Assembly: GCA_016712525.1 (NCBI GenBank)
Contig: JADJQX010000008.1
Span: 682,001 to 746,000, forward strand
DNA: 64,000 nt
Direction of reading: 5' to 3'
Origin: Myxococcales bacterium
GTDB lineage: Bacteria; Myxococcota_A; Polyangia; Polyangiales; Polyangiaceae
The translations under genes were made by a program, and so were the position numbers. The notes under the pieces are model-generated. The model made no database searches and was not told the DNA's origin. It saw only the letters and a program-made list of their open reading frames with translations. Shown piece by piece: positions 34,241 through 43,364 of the stretch (position 1 is its first letter; every line of letters begins with the position of its first letter).

Positions 34241-34379
34241 GCCCTCTCCTTATCAGAAAGGCGGGCCGCTTTCGCGGGTCAGGACCGCATCTGCAAAGGC
34301 GATTGCGCACCGCCGCGAAGAGGTGCGTCCACCCCTTTCTCCTTGGTTCTCGGTCGCCGATTGGCTATGGGGCTCGGGC

Positions 34380-35267
34380 TTGCGCATCGCGGTCGTCACA
34401 ACGAGCTACCCGGAGAGCCCCGGCGACCCGAGCGGTCACTTCGTCCTCGCCGAGGTCGTCGAGCTCCGCGCCCTCGGGCACGACGTGGAGGTCGTCACAC
34501 CGCGCCCCGGTGGCGCGTTCGGCTGGCCGGGGGTGGCGGCGCGAGTTCGCGCTTTTCCGCCGAGGATCCTCGAGATCGGCGACTTCGTCCGGAACGCGCG
34601 CGCCATCGTGACACGCGGGGGCTTCGACCGCGTCGTGGCCCACTGGGTCGTGCCGTCGGCGTTCCCGATCGCGATGGACAGCCGCTCCCCCCTCGACGCC
34701 GTGTCCCACGGGGGAGACGTGCGGCTCCTCGCGACGCTCCCGGCCCCCGTGCGAGACGACGTCGTCACCCGAATCGCCCGGCGCGCCGAGCGGTGGCGGT
34801 TCGTCTCGGAGGCGCTCCTCTCGTCCCTCTTCCGAACGCTCGGAAAAGGCGCGCGGACCGAGCTCGATCGGGTGGCCACGGTCGTCCCCCCGCCGCTGGA
34901 AATCCCTCATATCTCGCCCGAGAACGTCGCCATGCGACGTTCGTCGGGGCGGCCCCTCTTCGTGAGCGTCGGGCGCCTCGTCCACAAAAAGCGCGTCGAT
35001 CGTGTGCTCTACCACGTGGCCGATCGGCAGAAGCGCGGCGAGCCCGTCGACCTCGTCGTCGTCGGGGACGGGCCCGAGCGACCGAGCCTGACCCGCCTCG
35101 CCGAGCGCCTCTCCGTCCCTGCGCGTTTCGTCGGAAAGACGTCTCGTCCGGAGGCGCTCGCGTGGATCGCCGCGGCCGACGCGCTCGCTTTCGCTTCGGA
35201 AGAAGAGGGGCTCTCGACCGTGCTCCGAGAAGCTGCCGCCCTGGGCACGGCCGTCGTCCACGTGTAG
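34380..35267 (+). CDS. Glycosyltransferase family 4-like protein, C-terminally truncated
   Basis: 295 residues from TTG 34380, giving (M)RIAVVTTSYPESPGDPSGHF; no better start is in frame. The GT-B N-domain is visible (AEVVELRALGHDVEVVTPRP, DAVSHGGDVRLL) and the nucleotide-sugar domain starts with FVSVGRLVHKKRVDRVLYHV and VVVGDGPERPSL. The last motif, ASEEEGLSTVLREAAALGTAVV, reaches the E-x7-E type catalytic signature and then stops at residue 295. Family members usually run 80-100 residues further, closing the C-domain. So this copy is probably truncated and of doubtful activity. Confidence 0.75.
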   Translation: MRIAVVTTSYPESPGDPSGHFVLAEVVELRALGHDVEVVTPRPGGAFGWPGVAARVRAFPPRILEIGDFVRNARAIVTRGGFDRVVAHWVVPSAFPIAMDSRSPLDAVSHGGDVRLLATLPAPVRDDVVTRIARRAERWRFVSEALLSSLFRTLGKGARTELDRVATVVPPPLEIPHISPENVAMRRSSGRPLFVSVGRLVHKKRVDRVLYHVADRQKRGEPVDLVVVGDGPERPSLTRLAERLSVPARFVGKTSRPEALAWIAAADALAFASEEEGLSTVLREAAALGTAVVHV

Positions 35268-35298
35268 GCGCCCGCCGCGCCTCGGGCCCGCCCCTGTG

Positions 35299-35586
35299 TC
35301 ACCGCCTCCGGGAGATCCCGAGCCACGCGACCGCGGCGACCGTCACCGTCGCCATCAGCGTCCCGAGGAGGCGCGGCTCGGCGAGGACGACGAGCACGAG
35401 GACCGAAACGACCGCGCCGCCCATGGCGAGCTTCCGTGACGAATCTCCCTGGGCGCGACGGTGGGCTCGCTCCCGCGATCGCTGCTCGGGCTCGGCGAGC
35501 AGCGAGTCGATGATGCGACGCCGCTCCTCGGGGCTGAGCACGGCGCCTCGACGCTCGACCTCGCGGTACGGAGAACCCTCGGCCAT
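35299..35586 (-). CDS. Small membrane protein of unknown function
   Basis: 95 residues. The first 50 are charged and helical (LSPEERRRIIDSLLAEPEQR, ERAHRRAQGD). Two adjoining hydrophobic segments (MGGAVVSVLVLVVLAEP and LLGTLMATVTVAAVAWLG) end in SRRR. It would sit in the inner membrane with a cytoplasmic head. It is convergent with the truncated glycosyltransferase (31-base gap) and 95 bases before the ftsZ stop on the same strand. No family is recognised. Confidence 0.6.
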   Translation of the reverse strand: MAEGSPYREVERRGAVLSPEERRRIIDSLLAEPEQRSRERAHRRAQGDSSRKLAMGGAVVSVLVLVVLAEPRLLGTLMATVTVAAVAWLGISRRR

Positions 35587-35681
35587 GCGTCAACGTACCA
35601 CGACGCTGGGGCCCCGTTCGAAACGAGACGGGCGAGCGACCCGGGAGAGCCGCTCGCCAATTCATTCGTACTTCTGGATAC

Positions 35682-36968
35682 TTACTGACCCTTGCGTTGG
35701 AACGCGGGCACGTCCCAGTCGTTGTCGAACGCGGGGAACGACGCGTGGGACGGCCGCTCGCGCACCGCGAGGCGCGGCTGCGACGCCGGGTACATACGCG
35801 AGTCGGGCGCCTGCTCGCGCGCGACGGGGGCCGTGCGCCGGGTCGAGAGCGCGGGGATCATGTCGGCCGAGGCCGCGGGGGCTTGGCTCTGGCGAGGCGC
35901 CGGCGCGAACGACGACGTCGACCGCGGGGCGAAGGACGAGATCGTCTGCGGCGCCTGCGACGAGGCCCGCGCGTGCGACTCGGCCTCGCGCTCGCGCTCG
36001 AGCGAATCGAACCCGGTGGCGATGACGGTGACCTTGAGGTTCTCGCCGAGCGTCTCGTCGATGCTCGCGCCGAAGATGATGTTCGCGTCCTCGTGCGCCT
36101 GCTCCTGCACGAGCGACGCGGCCTCTTCGATCTCCTTCATGCGCATGTCGGAGCCACCGACGACGTTGATGAGCACGCCCGTGGCGCCGTCGACCGAGAT
36201 GTCGTCGAGGAGCGGCGACGAGATCGCCATCTCCGCGGCCATGCGGGCGCGGTTCTGCCCCTTCGCGATGCCGGTGCCCATGAGGGCGCGGCCCATGTTG
36301 CTCATGACGGTCTTCACGTCGGCGAAGTCGACGTTGACGATGCCGCTCTGGGTGATGAGATCGCTGATGCCCTTCACGGCCTGGTAGAGGACCTCGTCGG
36401 CCTTGCGGCAGGCGTCGATGAAGGTGAGGTCCTCGTCGCCGATCATGAGGAGCTTCTGGTTCGGGATCGTGATGAGCGTGTCGACCTGCTCGGCGAGCTG
36501 CGCGAGGCCCTGCTCGGCGCGACGCGAGCGCTGCCGCCCCTCGAACAGGAAGGGCTTCGTGACGACGCCCACCGTGAGCGCGCCCTCTTCCCGGGCGATC
36601 TGCGCGATGATCGGCGCGGCTCCCGTGCCCGTGCCGCCGCCCATACCGGCGGTGATGAAGACCATGTCGGCCCCGGCGATGAGCTCCTTGATGCGCTGGA
36701 CGTCCTCGAGGGCGGCCTTACGACCGCGGTCGGGGTCGGCGCCGGCGCCGAGGCCCTTCGTGATGTTCTGCCCGATCGTGAGCTTCGTGGGCGCCGCGTT
36801 CGCGTTGAGGGCCTGGACGTCGGTGTTCACGACGATGAACTCCACGCCCTCGAGGCCGAAGTTGATCATCGTATTGACCGCGTTGCCGCCGGAGCCGCCA
36901 CAGCCAATCACCTTGATGCGAGCCTGGTACTCCTGCGACTCGTCCGCGAACTCGATGGAAAAACTCAT
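35682..36968 (-). CDS. ftsZ: Cell division protein FtsZ
   Basis: 428 residues. It is the tubulin-like GTPase that forms the Z ring. Motifs are the GGGTGTGAAP signature (residues 110-119 within AGMGGGTGTGAAP), the T7 synergy loop (NVDFADVKTVM) and a C-terminal linker of about 110 Ser/Ala/Pro-rich residues ending in the DWDVPAFQRKGQ peptide that binds FtsA and other partners. The start is supported by GGGAGG eight bases before the ATG. It is the last gene of the cluster, 227 bases after ftsA, with its own candidate regulatory region. Confidence 0.98.
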   Translation of the reverse strand: MSFSIEFADESQEYQARIKVIGCGGSGGNAVNTMINFGLEGVEFIVVNTDVQALNANAAPTKLTIGQNITKGLGAGADPDRGRKAALEDVQRIKELIAGADMVFITAGMGGGTGTGAAPIIAQIAREEGALTVGVVTKPFLFEGRQRSRRAEQGLAQLAEQVDTLITIPNQKLLMIGDEDLTFIDACRKADEVLYQAVKGISDLITQSGIVNVDFADVKTVMSNMGRALMGTGIAKGQNRARMAAEMAISSPLLDDISVDGATGVLINVVGGSDMRMKEIEEAASLVQEQAHEDANIIFGASIDETLGENLKVTVIATGFDSLEREREAESHARASSQAPQTISSFAPRSTSSFAPAPRQSQAPAASADMIPALSTRRTAPVAREQAPDSRMYPASQPRLAVRERPSHASFPAFDNDWDVPAFQRKGQ

Positions 36969-37134
36969 GACCGTAGCCTCCCGGGAGGGCCCTTTCGCCC
37001 CTGGTCCTAATCGTCTGTCACGCGAGCCTCTTCGGCACTCGCGCGGACTAGCCAGCTCGACCCGGGCGCCTCTTCCCGGAGCGGACGACTTCGTCCTTAT
37101 TCATCTACTTCTACATTCGTTCGGAGTCGGGCCT

Positions 37135-37155
37135 CAAATCTTCGGCGAAGATTTG
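37135..37155. promoter_or_regulatory. 21-bp palindrome in the ftsZ upstream region
   Basis: Arms CAAATCTTCG (37135-37144) and CGAAGATTTG (37146-37155) are perfect reverse complements around a single base. On the ftsZ strand, TTGAGG (37139-37134, starting in the left arm) followed after 16-17 bases by TGTAGA/GTAGAA could be a promoter, which would put the palindrome over its -35 box. Flanking direct repeats of CTACATT lie on each side (37111-37117 and 37159-37165 on the plus strand). Either an operator or a stem-loop is possible; a role in ftsZ control is inferred. Confidence 0.55.
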
Positions 37156-37169
37156 TCCTACATTGGAGC

Positions 37170-37185
37170 CGCGCGATTTCGCGCG
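37170..37185 (-). terminator. Tight hairpin just after ftsA
   Basis: CGCGCG (37170-37175) and CGCGCG (37180-37185) pair around a four-base loop, ten bases beyond the ftsA stop. No T run follows, so it may be an attenuator or RNA-processing site between ftsA and ftsZ rather than a full terminator. Confidence 0.4.
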
Positions 37186-37195
37186 ACAGGCTCTT

Positions 37196-38497
37196 TCAGA
37201 AAGCGGCCTTCAGCCACTCCCAAACTTTGTTGCCTTGCGGCTTGGCGGCTTCGGGCGCCTCGGCCTCGGCCACGACGGCCTTCTTCACGGTGGCCTTCTG
37301 GCGCGTGAGCGACGTCGGTGGCGCGGGCGCGCGCGACTCGGCTTCGGTAATGGCCTGTGCGCCGTATTTCACGAGACCGACGGCCGTGGCGTACTGCGGG
37401 CCTTGCACGAGCTGAGTGAGACCGCGGACGCCGGTCGGATACCCGAGCCTCACGGGCATTCCGAGGATCTCTTCGGCGAACTCGGGCATTCCCTCGAGGA
37501 GGACCGCCCCGCCCGTGAGGATGGCCCCGGCCGAGAGCTGCTCGAGCAACCCCGTGTCCTCGATGCGCTTCCGGATGACCGCGAACATCTCCTCGACGCG
37601 CGGCTCCACGATATCCGACAAGACCCGACGGGCAGTGCGCCGCGGCTGGTGGCCGCCGACACCCGGCACCTCGATCTCCTCTTCGTCGCCCACCATACGC
37701 CCGAGGGCGCAGCCGTGCTTCTGCTTGAGCCGATCGGCCTCGGCCATCGGCGTCCGGAGCCCCGCGGCGATGTCGCTCGTGATGTTGTTTCCGCCGACCG
37801 GGATGACGAACGTGTGCGCGATGCCGCCGTCGACGTAGAGGATGACGTCTGTGGTGCCGCCGCCGATGTCGATCACCGCGGCGCCGATCTCCTTCTCGTC
37901 CTCGCTGAGCACGGCCTCGGCGCTCGCGAGCGACTCGAGCACGGCGTCGGCCACCACGAGATCGCAGCGCTCGGCGCAGCGGATCACGTTCTGGACGCAG
38001 CTCGTCGCCGCGGTGACCAAGTTCACCTTGGCGCCGAGTCGGACGCCGCTCATCCCGATAGGATCGCGGATCCCGTCTTGGACGTCGACCGTGTACTCCC
38101 GCGGGAGCACGTGCAGGATCTGCCGGTCCGCGTCGACCGGGATGGCGCGGGCGCCCTCGAGCACGCGCTCGACGTCGGCGCGCGTGACCTCTCCACCCGC
38201 GATCGCCGCCACTCCGTCGGACGGCTGCGAGCGGATGTGGCTCCCGGCTACGCCCGCGAAGACCGTGCGGATCTCGACGCCGGCCATGGTCTGGGCCGCC
38301 TCGATGGCGTCCTTGATCGACCGCACCGTCCAGTCGATGTTCGACACGATGCCCTTCCGCAGTCCGCGGCAAGGCACCTGCGACACTCCGAGGATCGTGA
38401 TCCCGTCCTCGCCCACCTCGCCGACGACCGCGCACACCTTGGTCGTCCCGATGTCGAGGCCCACGACGATTTCACCCTGCGATGCTTGCGTGCTCAT
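37196..38497 (-). CDS. ftsA: Cell division protein FtsA
   Basis: 433 residues from MSTQASQGEIVVGLDIGTTK. An actin-fold ATPase that tethers FtsZ to the membrane. Visible are the phosphate-1 loop VGLDIGTTKVCAVVG, phosphate-2 AAVIDIGGGTTDVILYVDGG (seen as IDIGGGTTDVILY) and the adenine-binding ILTGGAVLLEGMPE. The C-terminus ends in a membrane-binding amphipathic helix (KVWEWLKAAF). It follows ftsQ by 112 bases and precedes ftsZ by 227. Confidence 0.97.
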   Translation of the reverse strand: MSTQASQGEIVVGLDIGTTKVCAVVGEVGEDGITILGVSQVPCRGLRKGIVSNIDWTVRSIKDAIEAAQTMAGVEIRTVFAGVAGSHIRSQPSDGVAAIAGGEVTRADVERVLEGARAIPVDADRQILHVLPREYTVDVQDGIRDPIGMSGVRLGAKVNLVTAATSCVQNVIRCAERCDLVVADAVLESLASAEAVLSEDEKEIGAAVIDIGGGTTDVILYVDGGIAHTFVIPVGGNNITSDIAAGLRTPMAEADRLKQKHGCALGRMVGDEEEIEVPGVGGHQPRRTARRVLSDIVEPRVEEMFAVIRKRIEDTGLLEQLSAGAILTGGAVLLEGMPEFAEEILGMPVRLGYPTGVRGLTQLVQGPQYATAVGLVKYGAQAITEAESRAPAPPTSLTRQKATVKKAVVAEAEAPEAAKPQGNKVWEWLKAAF

Positions 38498-38609
38498 CCT
38501 GTCTCGGAATCGCACGCTGGGGAGGCTCGGGCCAAAATTTCGGCGACGTTTTCCGCGGCGCCGAACGATGCCAAAAAAGCTCCGTCTTTCCGGGAACTTA
38601 CGGGACGAC

Positions 38610-39506
38610 CTAGCGCATCCGAACGACCACCCGGTCGGGCCGTGCGTCGTCGTCGAGCAGGATCGCGTCGGCCTTCGCACCACGTTTGTCGAGCTCGGCG
38701 ACCACCCTCGCGGCCTGTTCGAGCTTGCGGCGGAACGGGGCCTCCCCGAGCTCGATGGTCATCGCGCTCTTGCCGACCACGAGCGACGAGGAGAGCGTGC
38801 CCGACACGTGGACCTCTTGGAGCGGTGACCGCTTCGCGAGCGACGTCCGCTCGTACTCCGCGGCGAGCTCGAGCCCCCTCTTCACCGCGGCCTCGGCGCC
38901 CTTTTTGTCTTCGGTCAGGAGCTGCACGGTGATGCCGGTGACGATGGGGAGGTCGGTCGGATCTCCGGGCTCGAGCTTCTTGAAGAGCTCGCCCTCGGCC
39001 GTGACCAGGTACGTGTCCCCGGCGGCGACGAGCCCCGCGGCCTTCCGCTCCTCGATCGAGATGGTGACGGTCCCGGGCAGACGGCGCTCGAGGCGCGCCT
39101 CTTTCACCCAAGGGTCTTGGAGGATCTGCGCGCGCGCCGCATCCAGGTCGACCGAGAACACGTTGCGGCCTTTCGTTACCCCGGACAGCGCCACGATCTC
39201 GTCCACGGACCTGTGCTTCTGCCCGAGCACGATCACCTCGTTCACCGCGAAGCGAGGGGTGGTTTTGACGTATTTTCGCGCGGAGTAGGCCACACCGAAC
39301 GCGAGGCCGACGACGAGCACGAGGCCCGCGAGGACGCGACCGAACGCCACGGCCCGCGCGAGCCCGGGCCCGAGCGGCGCGCGCTTCGGCCCTGCGGCGG
39401 GGGGCGCTTCGGCTCGACGCTTCCGTGCCGGAGCGGGCTCGAGGGGCTCGGCGGGGGCGGCTTCGTCGAGCTCGTCGACGCGGAGCTTTCGGTTCGAGGG
39501 GCGCAT
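38610..39506 (-). CDS. ftsQ: Cell division protein FtsQ/DivIB
   Basis: 298 residues. A cytoplasmic basic, Pro/Ala-rich head (about 1-50) leads to one membrane span (VLAGLVLVVGLAFGVAYSA). A POTRA-type domain follows (FAVNEVIVLGQKHRSVDEIV, GRNVFSVDLDAARAQILQDP, VKEARLERRLPGTVTISIEE), then the FtsQ beta domain. It links early and late divisome proteins in the envelope. The ATG shares one base with the murC stop (TGATG). Confidence 0.93.
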   Translation of the reverse strand: MRPSNRKLRVDELDEAAPAEPLEPAPARKRRAEAPPAAGPKRAPLGPGLARAVAFGRVLAGLVLVVGLAFGVAYSARKYVKTTPRFAVNEVIVLGQKHRSVDEIVALSGVTKGRNVFSVDLDAARAQILQDPWVKEARLERRLPGTVTISIEERKAAGLVAAGDTYLVTAEGELFKKLEPGDPTDLPIVTGITVQLLTEDKKGAEAAVKRGLELAAEYERTSLAKRSPLQEVHVSGTLSSSLVVGKSAMTIELGEAPFRRKLEQAARVVAELDKRGAKADAILLDDDARPDRVVVRMR

Positions 39507-40921
39507 CAGGCAGGGTCCTTGGCCTCGGCCTCGAGGCGCTTCGAGAGCTCGCGGATCTGGGCGTTGATGTCCCCTGCCCCGAGCGCGAACACGATGTCGC
39601 CCGGGCGCACGATCTTCTCGAGCTCTGCGGCGACGTCTTTCTTGTCGGCGACGTAGCGCACGTTTTTGTGGCCGTGCGCGCGGATCGCGTTGGCCAAGTG
39701 CTCGCCGTTCGCACCGGCGATCGGCGCCTCGCCCGCGGCGTACACCTCCGTCACGAGGAGCACGTCGGCTTTGTTGAAGGCGCGCGTGAACTCACCGAAG
39801 AGGTCCCTCGTGCGCGTGTACCTGTGCGGCTGGAACGCCACGACCACGCGCCGCTCGAACCCTCGCTGCGCGGCGTCGAGCGTGACCTCGACCTCGGCCG
39901 GGTGATGGCCGTAGTCGTCGATGAGGAGCACGTCGCCCGTCTTGCCCCCGCGCGTGATCGTGGGCTGGGAGACCACCGTGAAGCGCCGCTGGACACCATG
40001 GAACCCAGCGATCGCCTCTTTGACCACGTCGAGCGGGACCTCGAGCTCGTCGGCCACGGCGATCACGGCGAGGGCGTTCAACACGTTGTGCGCGCCCGGC
40101 ATGCGCACGGTGAACTCCCCGAGCGGCTCGCCGCGCTTCGTGGCCTCGAACCGGGTCGAGAAGCCGAGGTACTGCTCGTGGCGCGCGCGGAAGTCGGCCT
40201 GACGCGACACGCCGTACGTCATCACGCGGCGCCCGACACGCGGCACGATCTCTTGGACGTGCGGGTGGTCCATGCACATGATCGCGAGGCCGTAGAACGG
40301 AATTTTGTTCGCGAACTCGACGAACGCGTCCTTCACGCCGGCGTGCGAGCCGTAGTGATCGAGGTGCTCCGCGTCGATGTTCGTGATGACGCCGATCGTC
40401 GGCGTGAGGCGCAGGAACGAGCCGTCGGACTCGTCGGCCTCGGCCACGAAGAGATCCCCCGCCCCGAGACGCGCGTTCGAGCCGAGGGCGTTGACCTTGC
40501 CCCCGACGACTACGGTCGGATCGAGGCCGGCGGCGCGGAGCACCGTGGCCACGAGCGACGTCGTGGTCGTCTTCCCGTGGGAGCCCGCGATGGCAACCGT
40601 GTATTTTACACGCATCAGCTCGGCGAGCATCTCGCCGCGCGGGATGATGGGGATGTCGAGGGCCCGCGCGCGGACGAGCTCGGGGTTGTCGGGCTTGATG
40701 GCGGACGAGTACACGACGACGTCGGCGCCGACGACGTTCTCGGCCCGGTGCCCCGTGACCACGCGCACCCCGAGCGTCTCGAGGCGCTTCGTGATGTCGT
40801 TCCCTTTGAGGTCCGAGCCCGACACCTCGAAGTCCATCGTGCGCAGGATCTCGGCGAGGCCGCTCATCCCGATGCCACCGATCCCGACGAAATGCACGCT
40901 CCTCACACGACCGCGAAACAT
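39506..40921 (-). CDS. murC: UDP-N-acetylmuramate-L-alanine ligase
   Basis: 471 residues. The N-domain has VHFVGIGGIGMSGLAEIL (9-26), the ATP loop is GSHGKTTTT (113-121), the central motif is AEADESDGSFL and the Mur-ligase pattern NALAVIAVADEL is present. It adds the first alanine to UDP-MurNAc. The ATG overlaps the murG stop by one base and its stop overlaps ftsQ, so all are coupled. murB and ddl, often found here, are absent. Confidence 0.96.
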   Translation of the reverse strand: MFRGRVRSVHFVGIGGIGMSGLAEILRTMDFEVSGSDLKGNDITKRLETLGVRVVTGHRAENVVGADVVVYSSAIKPDNPELVRARALDIPIIPRGEMLAELMRVKYTVAIAGSHGKTTTTSLVATVLRAAGLDPTVVVGGKVNALGSNARLGAGDLFVAEADESDGSFLRLTPTIGVITNIDAEHLDHYGSHAGVKDAFVEFANKIPFYGLAIMCMDHPHVQEIVPRVGRRVMTYGVSRQADFRARHEQYLGFSTRFEATKRGEPLGEFTVRMPGAHNVLNALAVIAVADELEVPLDVVKEAIAGFHGVQRRFTVVSQPTITRGGKTGDVLLIDDYGHHPAEVEVTLDAAQRGFERRVVVAFQPHRYTRTRDLFGEFTRAFNKADVLLVTEVYAAGEAPIAGANGEHLANAIRAHGHKNVRYVADKKDVAAELEKIVRPGDIVFALGAGDINAQIRELSKRLEAEAKDPA

Positions 40922-42057
40922 CAGTGAACCTCCCGGGGCCGGCGCGCGCCGGTCGTGGAACCACGCTCTTGAGACCGCAGCGTGAGCCCGCATAGCTCGA
41001 CGACGTCGCACGCGACCTCGATCGCCGCGTCGGGTCGCCCGGCGCGCTGCGCGGCACGAGCCATGTTCGAGCGCAGCTCCGGGTCCGCGAGCACGCGGGT
41101 TATCTCGGACGACAAACGGTCCACCGTGGCCCGGTCCTGCGCCACCACGCGGCAGGCGCCTCGTCCTTCGTAGAGCAGGGCGTTCTTCAGCTGGTGGTCG
41201 TCCGCCGCGTAGGGAAAGGGCACGAGCAGGCTCGGCCGGCCGAGGCACGCGATCTCGGCCACGGTGACGGCGCCTGCCCGCGCGACGACCAGATCGCTCG
41301 AGGCGATCTCCTGGGCCACGTCGTCGAGGAAGTCCACGCATCGCACGTTCGCGACGCCCGCGCGGTCGTAGAGGGCGCGCACGAGGGGCTCCTTGTCTCT
41401 GCCCGTCTGGTGCACGACGGAGAGCCCGGAGACGTCCTTCGCCACCTTGCCGAGCGCGGGTGGCAGGCGCTCGTTCAACGCCTGAGCGCCGAGGCTCCCC
41501 CCGAGGACGAGCACCTTGCGGGACGGACCCGGCTCGTACGTGCGCGGTACGAACCCGCGCCGCAGCGGCACGCCGAACGCACGCGCCCGATCCCCGCCGA
41601 ACGTCGCCTTGACCTCGTCCCAGGCGACGTAGGCGCGAGTGGTGAAACGTGCGAGAGCCCGGTGCGTGAACCCGGGCACGGCGTTCGGCTCGATGACGAG
41701 GAGCGGCACCCCGGTCGCGACCGCGAAGACCGACGCGGGCCCCGCCGAGTAGCCACCGACCGACACGACCGCCTTCGGTTTGTACTTCCGAAACTCGGCG
41801 GCCACGGCCCCGAGAGAGGCGACGACGGAGAGCGCGCCCTTCGCGAAGCGCACGGGGCCCCCGCCCTTCATCGGCGAGACGGGCAAGAGCTCGAGCGGGT
41901 ATCCGCGCTCGGGCACGACACGCGACTCGAGGCCGCGCGCCGTCCCGAAGAAGCGGCACTCGACGTCGGCCACGCTCGTGAGCGCGTCGGCCACGGCGAG
42001 CCCCGGGAAGACGTGGCCTCCCGTCCCGCCCGCACAGACGAAGACCGTGTCTTTCAC
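40921..42057 (-). CDS. murG: UDP-GlcNAc:lipid I transferase MurG
   Basis: 378 residues from a GTG overlapping the ftsW stop (GTGA). A GT-B enzyme at the inner face of the membrane that makes lipid II. Key motifs are the lipid-binding GGTGGHVFPGLAVADAL (9-25), a VGGYSAGP loop, LVIEPNAVPG, LVLGGSLGAQALNERLP and AGAVTVAEIACLGRPSLLVPFP near the donor site. It is at its usual place between ftsW and murC. Confidence 0.96.
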   Translation of the reverse strand: MKDTVFVCAGGTGGHVFPGLAVADALTSVADVECRFFGTARGLESRVVPERGYPLELLPVSPMKGGGPVRFAKGALSVVASLGAVAAEFRKYKPKAVVSVGGYSAGPASVFAVATGVPLLVIEPNAVPGFTHRALARFTTRAYVAWDEVKATFGGDRARAFGVPLRRGFVPRTYEPGPSRKVLVLGGSLGAQALNERLPPALGKVAKDVSGLSVVHQTGRDKEPLVRALYDRAGVANVRCVDFLDDVAQEIASSDLVVARAGAVTVAEIACLGRPSLLVPFPYAADDHQLKNALLYEGRGACRVVAQDRATVDRLSSEITRVLADPELRSNMARAAQRAGRPDAAIEVACDVVELCGLTLRSQERGSTTGARRPREVH

Positions 42058-43364
42058 TCGGCACCTTCCGCGTCGTCGAGCCCGGGCAGCGCGAGGTCGT
42101 CTCCGGCGCCGTCTCCGTCCGTGGGGAGCCCTTCGTCGCCATCGCGGCGGCGCTCGGACACGTCGGGAGGGAGCGGCGTCTCGTAGACGGTCTTCTTCTC
42201 GCCCTGACGCGAGATGTTGAGCAGCACGCCGGCCGCGATGGCGTTCATGAGCAGCGACGAGCCGCCGTAGCTGATGAACGGGAGCGTGAGGCCCTTCGTG
42301 GGGAGGATCGCGAGCGCCACGGAGAGGTTCAAGATCGCCTGGATCCCGAACATGGCCGAGATCCCGAACGCGAGGTAGCTCCCGTAGTCGTCGGGGGCGC
42401 GGAGGGCCGCGCGCACGCCGCGCGCGACGAGCGTGAAGAAGATGGCCGAGAGGCCGAGCACGCCGACGAACCCGAGTTCCTCGCCGACGATCGCGGCGAC
42501 GAAGTCGTTGTGGGCCTCGGGGAGGTAGAGCGTCTGGAGGCCGCGGCCGATGCCGAGCCCGAACGTGCCCCCGGAGCCGAACGACATGACCGACTGGAAC
42601 GGCTGGTACGCGAGGTCTTGCCGGTGCGCGTCCATGTTCATCCACGCGAGGTAGCGGGCGTACCGGTACTCGCGCGACACGATCGAGATGACGGCGAAGG
42701 CCCCGCCCAAGATGGTGGCGCCGAGGATGTACCCGACCTTCGCGCCCGCGACGAACAGCATCGTGAACGTGAGGAGCAAGAGCACGACGGCCGACCCGAA
42801 GTCCGGCTGCTTCATGCAGAGGAGCACGAACACCCCGGCGACGAGGAGGTGAGGCAAGAAGCCCACGGTGAACGTCTTCACCTTCTCGGCCTTCTTCGCG
42901 AGCGAGTAGGCGAGCCACGACACGAGCGCGAGCTTCGCGAGCTCGGCCGGTTGGATGTGGATCGGGCCGACGGAGAGCCAACGCGTCGCGCCGCCGCCCG
43001 TGTGACCGAAGCCGGCGACGCACAAGACGAGGAGCGCCCCGACCGAGACGAGCACCGGGTAGGTGAGCTTGTAGAGCCTGTGGTAGTCGAAGAGGCTCGT
43101 CACGAAGAAGAGCGTCAGCGCCACGAGCGCGAAGGACCCCTGACGCTTCAAGAAGAACTGAGGGTCGTGGTGCTGCGTCGTGCCTTGAACGGTCGACGCG
43201 CTGTAGACCATCACGACGCCGAAGCCGATGAGCGCGACGACGACGGCCGCGAGCACGAGATCCACGGGGCGCTGCGACGCCTCCTCGTTCGGCTTCGCGT
43301 CGAGGGGCACGGCCAGGTTCTTCACGGCCTCGACCGGGTCACGGCGGACGTTGCGGAAGCTCAC
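42054..43364 (-). CDS. ftsW: Septal peptidoglycan polymerase FtsW
   Basis: 436 residues, with the ten or so membrane spans of the SEDS family. Hallmarks are GFGVVMVYSAST in the first span, QPDFGSAVVLLLLTF, YQPFQSVMSFGSGGTFGLGIG with the active-site region, HNDFVAAIVGEELGF and KGLTLPFISYGGSSLLMN. A charged cytoplasmic tail of about 40 residues follows. It polymerises lipid II with FtsI. The ATG overlaps the murD stop by four bases. Confidence 0.95.
   Translation of the reverse strand: MSFRNVRRDPVEAVKNLAVPLDAKPNEEASQRPVDLVLAAVVVALIGFGVVMVYSASTVQGTTQHHDPQFFLKRQGSFALVALTLFFVTSLFDYHRLYKLTYPVLVSVGALLVLCVAGFGHTGGGATRWLSVGPIHIQPAELAKLALVSWLAYSLAKKAEKVKTFTVGFLPHLLVAGVFVLLCMKQPDFGSAVVLLLLTFTMLFVAGAKVGYILGATILGGAFAVISIVSREYRYARYLAWMNMDAHRQDLAYQPFQSVMSFGSGGTFGLGIGRGLQTLYLPEAHNDFVAAIVGEELGFVGVLGLSAIFFTLVARGVRAALRAPDDYGSYLAFGISAMFGIQAILNLSVALAILPTKGLTLPFISYGGSSLLMNAIAAGVLLNISRQGEKKTVYETPLPPDVSERRRDGDEGLPTDGDGAGDDLALPGLDDAEGAE

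Noticed and set aside
32207..36025. A 1272-codon plus-strand frame opposite slyD/aconitase/ftsZ
   Set aside because: The translation is Arg/Asp/Glu/Leu-rich without domains and the other strand has clear conserved enzymes.
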